From Mycolicibacterium neworleansense (GTDB taxonomy: Bacteria; Actinomycetota; Actinomycetes; Mycobacteriales; Mycobacteriaceae): a DNA stretch of 64,000 bases. The notes beneath the pieces were generated by a model. That model did no database searches, was not told where the DNA came from, and saw only the letters and a program-made list of their open reading frames with translations. Positions 41,267-50,290 of this stretch are shown here, piece by piece. The stretch covers positions 372,001 to 436,000 of the forward strand of contig NZ_CWKH01000003.1 of assembly GCF_001245615.1 (NCBI RefSeq). The letters are read 5' to 3'. Made by a program: the position numbers and the translations under genes. How positions within the stretch are numbered: the stretch's first letter is position 1; each line of letters opens with the position of its first letter.

Positions 41267-42289
41267 TCACCCCACCTCGACGACGATCTTGCCGAATGGG
41301 CCGCGATCGAGATGGTCCAGCGCCGCCGATAGCTCGTGGAATGGATAGCGCGCACCGACCACAGGTTTCGTCCCCGTGCTGTCGATGGCGCCGACGAGGT
41401 CGGTGAGTGCGCGCCGATGGCCCGTGCCGATACCGTGAATTGTGACGTCTTTCATCAGGATTGGCATGACCGGTGTGGATACCTCGAACCCGTCGAGTGC
41501 GCCGATGAGATGGATGTGACCACCGACTGCGACGACTTGGGCCGCCTTGCCGAGATGCGCCCCTCCGACGAGCTCCAGCACATGGTCGACACCGTGGTCG
41601 CCCGTCAGAGCGAGGATGGTCTCGGCCCAGTCCGCGCTGCGCCGATCCACGACGTGGTCTGCGCCCAGTTGTGCGACTCGGTCCAGTTTGTCCGCGCTGC
41701 CCGACACGATGACCTCGGCGCCATGCATCTTGGCGATCTGAACCCCGAACAACGCGACGCCTCCGGTGCCTTCGACAAGCACCACATCGCCGGACCGCAC
41801 GTGTCCGCGTTCGACCAGCGCGAACCATGCCGTGAGCCCGGCAACAGGCAGAGTGCTGGCTTCTGCCGCCGACAGCGTCCGTGGAGCCCGGACGACCCAA
41901 TCCTGGGGCAGCGCAACATATTCAGCGAGCACCCCGGGATAGAACCCGCCGAGCGTCCAGTAAGAGGGCGTCCGCGCGTCACCTGCCCGGGCGCCGTCGA
42001 GCCAGTCCGGGGTGAATACCGCGAGCACCTGGTCATCCACGGCGAACCGGGTCACCGAGTCTCCGACCGCCACGACGGTCCCGGCGAGATCGGACCCGGG
42101 TGTGAAGGGGAAGTTCAGTGGCAGTCCGCGCCCGCTTTCGATCACCATCTTGTCGCGATGATTCAAGGAAACCGCAGCCACCTTGATCAGAACTTCGTCG
42201 GGACCGGGCTCCGGGACAGCCACCTCACGCAACTGGAGCGCGTCTCGGCCAATTCCGTCCATCTCCCACCGGCGCATGATTTCAGCCAT
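41267..42289 (-). CDS. MDR quinone oxidoreductase-like protein
   Basis: A 340-residue protein starting at ATG 42289. It has the GroES-like domain (VAAVSLNHRDKMVI, FTPGSDLAGTVVAVG) and a Rossmann domain (VVLVEGTGGVALFGVQIAKMHGAEVI). No structural-zinc cysteines. Probably an NADPH-dependent quinone or enone reductase. The open frame to 42862 is a spurious extension into the divergent gene. Confidence 0.85.
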   Translation of the reverse strand: MAEIMRRWEMDGIGRDALQLREVAVPEPGPDEVLIKVAAVSLNHRDKMVIESGRGLPLNFPFTPGSDLAGTVVAVGDSVTRFAVDDQVLAVFTPDWLDGARAGDARTPSYWTLGGFYPGVLAEYVALPQDWVVRAPRTLSAAEASTLPVAGLTAWFALVERGHVRSGDVVLVEGTGGVALFGVQIAKMHGAEVIVSGSADKLDRVAQLGADHVVDRRSADWAETILALTGDHGVDHVLELVGGAHLGKAAQVVAVGGHIHLIGALDGFEVSTPVMPILMKDVTIHGIGTGHRRALTDLVGAIDSTGTKPVVGARYPFHELSAALDHLDRGPFGKIVVEVG

Positions 42290-42391
42290 GAGCCGCTGCA
42301 ACCGGGGCAAACACACGCATATTCCCGCGGAATGGCAAGCCGGGCGCCTCGGCCGCGGCCCGGGCTGAGAGGGTTGCGAAGGTTTGGTTGA

Positions 42392-42829
42392 ATGAGCCCC
42401 AAGGCTGGACAGCGACGGGGGCCGCATATGCCGAGCAGTATCGCGAATTCGATTGCCGTAGTTGCCGAACGGATCGCGGCAACACTGGGACCACGGGCCA
42501 TGCGGATGATCGCCCGCTTCAACAAATACGTCACCAACCCGCTGCAGCGGCTCTGGGCGCCGTGGCTGCCGTACATGGCCGTCATCGAGCACATCGGCCG
42601 CAAATCCGGCAGGCCGTACCGCACGCCGGTCATGGCGTTCGTCGACCACAAGTCGGTCCGCGTCGTGCTGAACTACGGCGAGCACTCGGACTGGGTGCGC
42701 AATGTCCGGGCCGCCGGGTCGGCCCAACTGGTGCACCGCGGTCGGCACTACCGCCTGACCGATCCCCGTGTCATCCCGGCCACCGACCAGAAGGCCCGCT
42801 TCGTCGCCTCGTTGGCCCCGCGAGTGTGA
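42392..42829 (+). CDS. F420-type nitroreductase-family protein, second paralogue
   Basis: Up to 145 residues. Conserved blocks MIARFNKYVTNPL, AVIEHIGRKSGRPYRTPVMAF and VVLNYGEHSDWVRNVRAAG parallel those of the protein at 35977. ATG 42392 or ATG 42428 could start it. It belongs to the Ddn-like deazaflavin-dependent family. Its stop codon lies inside the left arm of a large inverted repeat. Confidence 0.82.
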   Translation: MSPKAGQRRGPHMPSSIANSIAVVAERIAATLGPRAMRMIARFNKYVTNPLQRLWAPWLPYMAVIEHIGRKSGRPYRTPVMAFVDHKSVRVVLNYGEHSDWVRNVRAAGSAQLVHRGRHYRLTDPRVIPATDQKARFVASLAPRV

Positions 42830-42872
42830 AGTTGTTTGCGAGTTTCGGCCAAGATCTCGCAAACAAGTTCAC
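42826..42872. repeat. 17-bp inverted repeat, one mismatch
   Basis: GTGAAGTTGTTTGCGAG (42826-42842) and CTCGCAAACAAGTTCAC (42856-42872) are complementary at 16 of 17 positions with a 13-base loop. It could terminate the reductase transcript or act as an operator for the following exporter genes. Confidence 0.6.
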
Positions 42873-42929
42873 GTTGGGCGCCGGACACCGGGCGTAGGCT
42901 GCGGATATCCCGACTCCCGGGAGGCTGCG

Positions 42930-43637
42930 ATGCCCGAACTGGCCATCGAACTGCGCGACGTGGTGCGCGAGTACAAGGTCGGCGGTCAGACAGTGCGCGC
43001 CCTCGACGAGATCAGCCTCCAACTCCACGGTGGCCAGTTCGTGTCGATCATCGGGCCGTCCGGCGCCGGCAAGAGCACGTTGCTGCACCTGCTCGGCGCG
43101 CTGGACTCCCCCGATTCTGGCTCGATCACCTTCGACGGTGAGGAGATCGGCCGGCTCGGCGATGAGCAGCAGTCGGCGTTCCGGCACCAGCGGGTGGGCT
43201 TCGTGTTCCAGTTCTTCAACCTGCTGCCGACCCTGTCGGCCTGGGAGAACGTGGCCGTCCCCAAACTGCTGGACGGCGTCCGGCTGGGCAAGGTCAAACC
43301 GCAGGCCGTCGAGCTGCTGGACCGCGTCGGCCTCGGTAACCGCACCGAGCACCGCCCGTCCGAACTGTCCGGCGGCCAGATGCAACGCGTCGCGGTGGCC
43401 CGGGCGATGATGATGGACCCGCCGCTGATCCTCGCCGACGAACCGACCGGCAACCTCGACTCCACGACGGGCGCGGCGATCTTGACCTTGCTGGGTGAAG
43501 TGGCTCACGACGAGGGGCTGGGCCGGCTGGTGGTGATGGTGACCCACAATGCCGACGCCGCCGCGGCCACCGATCGGGTGATCACCCTGCAGGACGGCCG
43601 GCTCGGCTCCGACGAGATGTCGGTGGTGCCGGGGTGA
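42930..43637 (+). CDS. MacB/LolD-type ABC transporter ATP-binding protein
   Basis: A 235-residue ATPase: Walker [27 protein letters not shown]-loop, signature [15 protein letters not shown], Walker [24 protein letters not shown] 42930 follows GGGAGG. The stop overlaps the permease start (GTGA). It energises the FtsX-type permease, a mechanotransmission system that exports or extracts lipids, lipoproteins or peptides across the inner membrane. Confidence 0.9.
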   Translation: MPELAIELRDVVREYKVGGQTVRALDEISLQLHGGQFVSIIGPSGAGKSTLLHLLGALDSPDSGSITFDGEEIGRLGDEQQSAFRHQRVGFVFQFFNLLPTLSAWENVAVPKLLDGVRLGKVKPQAVELLDRVGLGNRTEHRPSELSGGQMQRVAVARAMMMDPPLILADEPTGNLDSTTGAAILTLLGEVAHDEGLGRLVVMVTHNADAAAATDRVITLQDGRLGSDEMSVVPG

Positions 43638-46123
43638 GACTCGGCGCCGCAGCGAGTCGGCTCCGAGTCTTCAGCCTGCGCGAACTCACCGTGCACCGGC
43701 GGCGCACCCTCGCCTCCATTGCCGTAATGGCGGTCTCGGCAATGTATCTCGTGGCGATCCTCGGCATCTTCGGATCGATCACCGGATCGGTGAACCGCCT
43801 GGCGGACGGCGTCGCCGGCGTCGCCGCCCTCGAGGTCTCGGGTGTCACCGACGCGGGCTTCCCCGAATCCGTGCTGGCCGACGTGGCCAAGGTTCCCGGC
43901 GTCGCGACCGCCGCACCGATGATCCGGATGACCGCGCCCACCGCGACCGAACCGGTGCTGCTGTTCGGCGCCGACGACCGCAGTCGCGCGTTGGAGGGCG
44001 CGCTGAAAGATGCGGTCGGAGTGGATGTTCAAACCCCGACGGCACAAGAGGGTGTCCGCGTCGGGCCCGCAGTCGGTCATGCGAAGGGCGAGACGTTCCA
44101 ACTGGGCTCCGGGTCGGTCACCGTCTCCGAAGTCCTGGTGGGCAAGCAACTCGCGGACCTCAACGGCGGCCACTACGTACTGGCCCCACTTCCGCTGGCG
44201 CAGAATGTCACCGGGAGACAAGGCCAGCTCGACTCGATCCTGATCACCACCACCCCCGACGCCGACCTCAGCAGTGTCCGCGAACAGGTCACGAAAGCCG
44301 TGAACGGCCGGGCCATCGTCGCGGCACCCAGCCTGCGGGCGGCCCGCGCCGGTGACGGCGTCAAGCTGATGAACTACATGGCGCTGATGGGCGCGGCGGT
44401 CGCGTTGGTGGTGGGCGCGTTCCTGATCTACACGACGATGACGATGGCGATCGCCCAACGCCGCCCGGTCATCTCGATGCTGCGGGCCATCGGTGGCCGG
44501 CGCGCGACGATCGTCCGCGACATGCTGGCTGAGTCCGCGATCCTCGGATTGATCGGCGGCACCGTCGGGTCGCTGCTCGGAATTGTATTGGGCCGCATGG
44601 CGATCGGTCGGCTGCCACCGACGATGACCCAGGGACTTGAGGCCCGCATCGAGTATTGGCTGCCCGACTACGCGATCCCGGCAGCCATCGCAGCCACGGC
44701 ACTGACCAGTGTGGCGGCCTCGGCGATGGCCGCCCGGCAGGTGTACAAGGTCTCACCGATCGAGGCGCTGGCGCCAGTCGGGGTATCGGCCGCCGACAAT
44801 GTGCCGCGCTGGCTGCGGATCGCCACCGGCATCGCGGCCGTGGCGGTGCTGGCCGCGTCGATCCTGGTGGTGTTCTACCTACCGGGCTCCATCGCCTTCG
44901 TGGCGATCGCCGCCCTGTTCACCGCGCAGATCGCCCTGGGTTTCGCGCTCGCCGGGCCCATCGTCACGGCCACCGCTGCCGTGGCGCGCCTGTTCGGCTC
45001 GGCCGGAGCGCTGGCGGCGGCGACCGTCGAACGGGCCCCACGCCGAGTGTGGGCCACCGTGATGACCGTGCTGATCGCCGTCGTCACCACCGTGGTGATC
45101 ACCGGCACGAACAACGACATGATCCGATCGGCCCGCGACATCTTCGCACCGGTCGCCGACGTCGACGTCTGGATCAGCGCCAACTCACCCGACCAGTACC
45201 CCACCGGCCTTCTGCCACAGGGTCTTTCCGAGAAGGTGGCCGCCGTGCCCGGCGTCGCGGATGTCACCGAAGGAGCACTGGGCTTCGCCGTCGTCGGCGG
45301 CACCCGCGTCATGCTCGACGGCTTCGCGCCCGGCAGCCACGACGCCCTGTTCCGCGCTCTCGATGACCAGGTGCGCAGCGATGTGCTCGCCGGCCGCGGC
45401 GTGGTGCTCTCACAGAATCTGGGCAGGACCCTCGACGTCCGGCAGGGCGACGAGCTGGAATTGCACACGCCGCACGGCCCGCAGCGGACCACCGTGCTGG
45501 CCCTGGTCCCCTACTTCTCCACGGTGATCGGCACCGTCGGGCTGGGCCTGGATCAGATGCGCGCATGGTTCGACCGGCCGGGCGCGACCACGCTGCAGGT
45601 CACCGTGGCCGACGGCACCGACCCCGACCGGCTCCTGGCTGACGTCCGAGCTGTGGTGCCCGCGCCGAACCACACCTACGACGGCCGCACCGCACTGGCC
45701 GGCCTGGAGGCCCCGCTGCACCAGAGCATGCTGATCGCCAATGCCGTGTGGATCATCGTCGTGTTCGTCGCCGCCGTCGCGCTGCTGAACACCCTCACGC
45801 TGTCGGTGCTCGAACGGCGCCGCGAGATCGGCGTGCTGCGGGCGATGGGATCCAGTCGCCGCTACACGTTGGCCATGGTGCTGGCCGAGGCGGCGGCGAT
45901 CGGCATGCTGGGCGGCGTGCTGGGGCTGCTGGTCGGCCTGGTCGATCAGTGGTTGTTCAGCCTCGTCAGCGGGGACGTGATGAATTTCGACGTCACGTTC
46001 CGACCGAGCCCGATGGCCGTGGTGTTCACGCTCGGCGCCCTGGCGATCAGCCTGCTCGGGTCGCTGCCACCGGCCCGACGCGCCGCGCGGCTCAACATCA
46101 TCGAGGCCGTCAGCGTCGAATAG
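43634..46123 (+). CDS. FtsX-like/MacB ABC permease with two FtsX domains
   Basis: An 829-residue protein of the duplicated type: N-terminal helix, extracytoplasmic domain, three helices with an FtsX domain (MGAAVALVVGAFLIYTTM, residues about 250-400), further helices, a second extracytoplasmic domain (540-690) and a C-terminal FtsX domain (AVWIIVVFVAAVALLNTLTL, LGVLGLLVGL-like). GTG 43634 overlaps the ATPase stop. No periplasmic adaptor gene is adjacent. The substrate is unknown. Confidence 0.88.
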   Translation: MRLGAAASRLRVFSLRELTVHRRRTLASIAVMAVSAMYLVAILGIFGSITGSVNRLADGVAGVAALEVSGVTDAGFPESVLADVAKVPGVATAAPMIRMTAPTATEPVLLFGADDRSRALEGALKDAVGVDVQTPTAQEGVRVGPAVGHAKGETFQLGSGSVTVSEVLVGKQLADLNGGHYVLAPLPLAQNVTGRQGQLDSILITTTPDADLSSVREQVTKAVNGRAIVAAPSLRAARAGDGVKLMNYMALMGAAVALVVGAFLIYTTMTMAIAQRRPVISMLRAIGGRRATIVRDMLAESAILGLIGGTVGSLLGIVLGRMAIGRLPPTMTQGLEARIEYWLPDYAIPAAIAATALTSVAASAMAARQVYKVSPIEALAPVGVSAADNVPRWLRIATGIAAVAVLAASILVVFYLPGSIAFVAIAALFTAQIALGFALAGPIVTATAAVARLFGSAGALAAATVERAPRRVWATVMTVLIAVVTTVVITGTNNDMIRSARDIFAPVADVDVWISANSPDQYPTGLLPQGLSEKVAAVPGVADVTEGALGFAVVGGTRVMLDGFAPGSHDALFRALDDQVRSDVLAGRGVVLSQNLGRTLDVRQGDELELHTPHGPQRTTVLALVPYFSTVIGTVGLGLDQMRAWFDRPGATTLQVTVADGTDPDRLLADVRAVVPAPNHTYDGRTALAGLEAPLHQSMLIANAVWIIVVFVAAVALLNTLTLSVLERRREIGVLRAMGSSRRYTLAMVLAEAAAIGMLGGVLGLLVGLVDQWLFSLVSGDVMNFDVTFRPSPMAVVFTLGALAISLLGSLPPARRAARLNIIEAVSVE

Positions 46124-46733
46124 TCGCGACGCCCTGCAGATGTGGCGTGCACGGCGGCGGCACCAGCGTCCACCGGGTGCTGCGCAGCCCGCTGGTCTCG
46201 AATCCCGCTGCGGCAATCGCATCGACGGTGCGGCGGTTCGGCCGACAGCCCGACGACAGCCACGCCCACGGCCTGGCGATCAGATCCTGGAATCGCCCCA
46301 TCAAGCCTTCACCGCGGACGTGTTCCAGCACGACCAATCGGCCATCGGGCGTCAGCACGCGCCGGATCTCGCTGAGCGTGGCCGCCACGTCGTCGACCGA
46401 ACACAGCACCAGGCCGACGTGAACCGAGTCGAAACTGTTGTCCGGGAACGGAATCGACTCACCTGACGCGGCGACAACATCGACGTCGATACCGCGGCGC
46501 CGGGCCAGCGCGCGTGCCATCCGCCGCATCGTCGCATCCGGCTCCACGGCTGCGACCGACGTCACCGCCGCAGGCAGGAACAGCAGATCGGTTCCCGGCC
46601 CGAGCCCGACCATGAGCAACCGGCCCGTGGCATGGCTCATCGCCGACCGGCGGTACCGGCGATAGAACAGCCTGTCGAACACCGGCATACCGAGCCGATA
46701 TACGTACGGGAACAACGGGTTACGGTGCTTCAA
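46110..46733 (-). CDS. Class I SAM-dependent methyltransferase
   Basis: A 207-residue protein. SAM-binding motif I is LLMVGLGPGTDLLFLP, followed by VAAVEPDATMRRMA (acidic end of strand 2), FDSVHVGLVLCSVDD and RVLTPDGRLVVLEHV. The start is taken as TTG 46733, which overlaps the upstream stop (TTGA); no ATG or GTG lies nearby before the conserved start. It matches Methyltransf_11, small-molecule type. Its 3' end overlaps the permease by 14 bases in convergence. Confidence 0.8.
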   Translation of the reverse strand: MKHRNPLFPYVYRLGMPVFDRLFYRRYRRSAMSHATGRLLMVGLGPGTDLLFLPAAVTSVAAVEPDATMRRMARALARRRGIDVDVVAASGESIPFPDNSFDSVHVGLVLCSVDDVAATLSEIRRVLTPDGRLVVLEHVRGEGLMGRFQDLIARPWAWLSSGCRPNRRTVDAIAAAGFETSGLRSTRWTLVPPPCTPHLQGVATIRR

Positions 46734-47329
46734 GCCTTTGATCCAAGATCCAGTCGAAACGGTGGATATTCGTCGGTCATCAGCGACACGTAGACGGCGA
46801 CGCGATACCGCCACCGCACCATGCCCATCAGCAGGTCGAACATGTCTTCCGAGACCGTCCCTCGGGCCAACAGGCGCACCGCGGAGATGACGCAAAGTAC
46901 TTGCAGCAGCGCCTCCATCGCCCAGCACATGATGATCTGCGGAAGCGCCAGCAGCCACCACTTGACCAGAACCGCCCACCGGGAGAGTTGCTCGGGATAG
47001 TCGACCTCGAGATCCCCCGGATAGTCGGCGCGGGGTTTGAGGCTGAACGGCGGGTACTTGTCCGTGGTGTTCATCGGGAACCGGTAATTCATCACGCGCC
47101 ACGACCAGCGCAACACCCCGACGTTGAAATCGAATAGGGCGCGCGGATATCGGCCGGTGAACAAGATCGCGACACCGGCAGCGACGGTCACCAGTGGATA
47201 GACGAGGTACAGCCCGATCAATATCGGATAGTGCGGCACCGCCAGCACACACCATTTGACGAGCCACAGCCGGCTCGAGGGCGCGTCGATCGCGCCCCGC
47301 ACCCGTACGGGCTCAGCGGGCATGTTCAT
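46730..47329 (-). CDS. DUF4389 membrane protein
   Basis: About 199 residues with the DUF4389 duplication. Each half has a hydrophobic hairpin (YLVYPLVTVAAGVAILFTG; WWLLALPQIIMCWAMEALL) followed by an amphipathic W-R-Y segment (VLRWSWRVMNYRF; MVRWRYRVAVYV) and the terminal D-x-YPPF motif (TDKYPPFSL; TDEYPPFRL). Function unknown. ATG 47329, GTG 47332 or ATG 47323 are possible starts; all overlap the monooxygenase gene. Confidence 0.8.
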   Translation of the reverse strand: MNMPAEPVRVRGAIDAPSSRLWLVKWCVLAVPHYPILIGLYLVYPLVTVAAGVAILFTGRYPRALFDFNVGVLRWSWRVMNYRFPMNTTDKYPPFSLKPRADYPGDLEVDYPEQLSRWAVLVKWWLLALPQIIMCWAMEALLQVLCVISAVRLLARGTVSEDMFDLLMGMVRWRYRVAVYVSLMTDEYPPFRLDLGSKA

Positions 47330-48563
47330 CACTGCCCGCTGTCGCCGCGGCGAGATCCCGGCTGATCGCCGCAGCCATCCGGCGGTGGCTCACCACCCGC
47401 AGGAACGTCGCCAACACCCAGGTCATCATTCGATCCGGGACCATCGCGGCCGGCCGCAGCACGGTCTCGCCGTGCGATACCTGCAGCGAGGCCACCCGTG
47501 ACACCGCGGCGACCCGGCGCCGACGAGTCTTCTCGTACCAGCGCAGCGCACCGGGGAGATCGCCGTTGGCGCCGCGGTGGAAGTCCGCGATCGCCTTGCA
47601 CAACACCATCGTGTCGAGCAACGCCTGGTTGGTGCCTTGCGCGAGGGTCGGCGGCATCGTGTGCGCCGCATCGCCCAGCAACGTCAGCGCGCCATGGCCC
47701 GGACCGGGAATGGGATGGCGGAAATGCGGATAGGGCGAGCGCGCCAGATCAGCGTCGGTCAACGTCGCGAGTACCTGATCAACCAAGGGCGACCATCCCG
47801 TGAAATTGGCGCGGATCACCTCGATAGGGCGTTCCGGCCGCACGAAGTCGGGCGACCACGGCAGGTCGAACCACCACTGCACCTCGGTGTCCCCGGCAGG
47901 CCACAAACCGAGGTTTCCGTGCTCCCCGACGATGACGAAAGCGACGTGCCGATCGGCCGCCTCCGGGAGTGCGGCCAATCCTTGCCAGCTGCACCAGCCC
48001 GTGGGCTCCGCGTGCAGTGCGCCGACGATCTCGCGGACCTTGGAGTGCAGGCCGTCCGCGCCGATCACCAGATCGCCGTCCGCCCAACTTCCATCGGCGA
48101 AATCGACGCGAACACCGCGACTGCCGTTCGCGACGCCGACCGCCTGCATGTGGCACCGAATCCGTTCCGCCGGAAAACCTTCCAGCAGTCGTTCGAGCAG
48201 GATCCGGCGCGGCACCATGCGGACCGGCGCACCCATCTGGTTCACGATCGCGGTCACATCCAGGGTCGTCATCGGGCGCCCCGTCGACGTCACCACCCGC
48301 ACGGTGGACAGCTCCTGGCCGGCGCCGTCCATGTAGACGCCCAGCTGCCGCAGCACCGTTTCCCCGTTGGACCAGATCGTGACGGCGCCGCCGCCGGCCC
48401 GCACCTCGGGACGCTGCTCGAACACCGTGACGTCATGGCCGTCCCGCAACAATCCTCGGGCGATCGAGATGCCACCGACCCCAGCGCCGACAACAAGGAC
48501 TCTCAGCGGCCTTTGCGGCGCTGGCAGGACGTGGTGCCGACTCTGGGGCCGTTTGGAGCCCAC
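47313..48563 (-). CDS. FAD-dependent aromatic-hydroxylase-type monooxygenase
   Basis: A 416-residue group-A flavoprotein monooxygenase: VLVVGAGVGGISIARGL (FAD dinucleotide motif), DLVIGADGLHSKVR (DG motif) and ALTLLGDAAHTMPP (GD motif). GTG 48563. It should insert one oxygen atom using NAD(P)H. The substrate cannot be inferred. Gene junctions with DUF4389 and the methyltransferase suggest a joint small-molecule modification pathway. Confidence 0.88.
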   Translation of the reverse strand: MGSKRPQSRHHVLPAPQRPLRVLVVGAGVGGISIARGLLRDGHDVTVFEQRPEVRAGGGAVTIWSNGETVLRQLGVYMDGAGQELSTVRVVTSTGRPMTTLDVTAIVNQMGAPVRMVPRRILLERLLEGFPAERIRCHMQAVGVANGSRGVRVDFADGSWADGDLVIGADGLHSKVREIVGALHAEPTGWCSWQGLAALPEAADRHVAFVIVGEHGNLGLWPAGDTEVQWWFDLPWSPDFVRPERPIEVIRANFTGWSPLVDQVLATLTDADLARSPYPHFRHPIPGPGHGALTLLGDAAHTMPPTLAQGTNQALLDTMVLCKAIADFHRGANGDLPGALRWYEKTRRRRVAAVSRVASLQVSHGETVLRPAAMVPDRMMTWVLATFLRVVSHRRMAAAISRDLAAATAGSDEHAR

Positions 48564-48616
48564 GGCTCAATTTATGTCCGCTGCGGGGCCCCTGTACAGG
48601 GCTTTCGGGTACCGGT

Positions 48617-49474
48617 CTAGCGTGGGCCGCCCGGCCCGGCCGACACCACCACCACCGGCCGCGGGAACCGCAGCGTCGCACACGCATCGTCGAGCGTCAT
48701 CTCGATGGACCGACCGAGCTCGGACAGATCGTCGGGGCCCACGGCGAAGTCGAAGCCACCGCCGCCGACCCACACCCGGGTGAGCACCAGCGCATGCGTC
48801 CGGCGGATGTCGGCCATCTCGGCGATCACGTCACCGACCACTTCCGGAAACGCGGTGAAACAGTCTTTGCCCGAATCGATTTCGCGATACACACCGACAA
48901 GATCGAGTCGAGGACCGTTCAGTACGGCGGTGACGGCGTCAGCACCCGCAGCACTGAGGATCACCCGTTGCCGACGGTGCCGCACAGCACACGACACCAG
49001 CAGGTGGATCTGCTCGGCACTGTTCACCACCACCCGGCCGACCCCTAGATTGGCGCTGCAGAACACCAGTTCGTCGGCACTGAACCCGTCCGCGTGCACG
49101 ACCAGCCGCATCGGATGGATACCCGTCCCGATCGCCGCTGCGAGATCTCGGCCGTTGCGTACCTCGACGGTCAACCCGTGATCGCGAGCCCATTTGGCCA
49201 CATTGTTGTCCCGTAGCGCCCAGGCCGGCAGTGCGAGTTCGACCGGATCGAGCGAGCGGCACCACGTGGCGCAGCGCCGCATCGCCGCCTGCTCGGGCGA
49301 CTGCGGCAACGCCGCCGCCGATGTGGACCACAACCCTGACGTCAGTGTCACCAGAACCTCTTCTTCACCACGCCGCGGCCGGGTGCCGCGTGCGCCTGTT
49401 TCCAGCCTTCCGCCACTTCCGCGGCCGGGCCAGAATCCTTGCGGCGTCTTGATGCGCACGATCGAAACATTCAC
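48617..49474 (-). CDS. Fold-III PLP decarboxylase-like protein without PLP lysine (B)
   Basis: A 285-residue protein starting at GTG 49474, overlapping the stop of the upstream paralogue (GTGA). From about residue 70 it follows the alanine-racemase/DAP-decarboxylase TIM barrel: VELALPAWALRD, HGLTVEVRNGRDLAAAIGTG, LVFCSANLG, GRVVVNSAEQIHLL and LDLVGVYRE. The usual Y-A-x-K-A motif with the PLP Lys is not present at its expected place (ALPAWAL). The C-terminal beta domain is also absent. Probably a non-catalytic relative of LysA. Confidence 0.65.
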   Translation of the reverse strand: MNVSIVRIKTPQGFWPGRGSGGRLETGARGTRPRRGEEEVLVTLTSGLWSTSAAALPQSPEQAAMRRCATWCRSLDPVELALPAWALRDNNVAKWARDHGLTVEVRNGRDLAAAIGTGIHPMRLVVHADGFSADELVFCSANLGVGRVVVNSAEQIHLLVSCAVRHRRQRVILSAAGADAVTAVLNGPRLDLVGVYREIDSGKDCFTAFPEVVGDVIAEMADIRRTHALVLTRVWVGGGGFDFAVGPDDLSELGRSIEMTLDDACATLRFPRPVVVVSAGPGGPR

Positions 49475-50202
49475 GCCGCGTTGATGTCTGGGGGCAGCAA
49501 TGCGTGGACGGATGGCGCGACGGTGAGCGCGGGCCGCGGTAAACGGTAGCGTGCGCACTGCTCATCCAAGACCTCACCGAATGCCTCGGCGACGCGACGA
49601 AGCGCCCACGGCTGCAGGCCGAACAGGCCACCGTCCAAGCCCGCCAGGCTGATCCGGCGCAGCAGCACCGAATGGCCGCACCGGATCCTGGCCATGTCAG
49701 CGACCGTCGCCCGCAGCGCTCCGAGCCCGATGGGATCGTGGGACGGGTCAGCTGTGCAGTGCAGGCCGACAAGGTCGAGCTGCCGCTGGCTGAGCACCTC
49801 GGCGACCGCCGCCGCCATGCCGTCACCTGCACCGACGAACACATGCTCAAGCCGGCGGGCACCGCGGGCCAGGGCCGCAGCCTGCTCATCGGAGTCGATG
49901 ACAAGCCTGGCCGCCTGTCCCAAACCGGCCCGCGCCATTGCGGCCGCGCTTCGCGGGTGCATCACGAGTTGCTCCGGCCGGATACCCGATGCCAAGGCAA
50001 GATTGAACTCCGCGGCGGTCACGACGTCGACGGTGACTCGGTGCCGGCGTATCCATGTCGCGGCCGGGTCGAAGGCGAGCAGCTCGGCGGGGTAGCTCAC
50101 CGACATGCCCTTGAAAGCGCTGCGCCACAATGCACAGCGCCTGACCACCACCGCCTCGTCCAGCACCGTCTGCGGCCGCACGAGGTAAGAGGTGGTCATC
50201 AT
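49471..50202 (-). CDS. Fold-III PLP decarboxylase-like protein without PLP lysine (A)
   Basis: A 243-residue protein starting at ATG 50202 or 50199. It parallels barrel strands of LysA-type decarboxylases: SVSYPAELLAFDPA (where VSYAxKA is expected), VTVDVVTAAEFNLALASG, EQLVMHPRSAAAM, AARLVIDSDEQAAAL and LDLVGLHCTADPSHDP (compare LxGLHCHIGSQ). The PLP Lys position is not Lys. Only the barrel is present. The clear similarity to its downstream neighbour indicates a tandem duplication. Function unknown. Confidence 0.68.
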   Translation of the reverse strand: MMTTSYLVRPQTVLDEAVVVRRCALWRSAFKGMSVSYPAELLAFDPAATWIRRHRVTVDVVTAAEFNLALASGIRPEQLVMHPRSAAAMARAGLGQAARLVIDSDEQAAALARGARRLEHVFVGAGDGMAAAVAEVLSQRQLDLVGLHCTADPSHDPIGLGALRATVADMARIRCGHSVLLRRISLAGLDGGLFGLQPWALRRVAEAFGEVLDEQCARYRLPRPALTVAPSVHALLPPDINAA

Positions 50203-50290
50203 CTGACCATCCCGCTGCCTGAGCCAGGCCACCAGGGTTTTAGCGGTCTCTTGATACCTTGCGGGCCAACTTTGACGTCACCTTGATCGC

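Noticed and set aside
41267..42862. MDR oxidoreductase extended to 531 codons
   Set aside because: The extra 191 codons are antisense to the divergent F420-type reductase; ATG 42289 starts the conserved domain.
46110..47267. Methyltransferase extended to 385 codons
   Set aside because: The extension overlaps the DUF4389 gene in another frame; TTG 46733 coupled to its stop fits the domain start.
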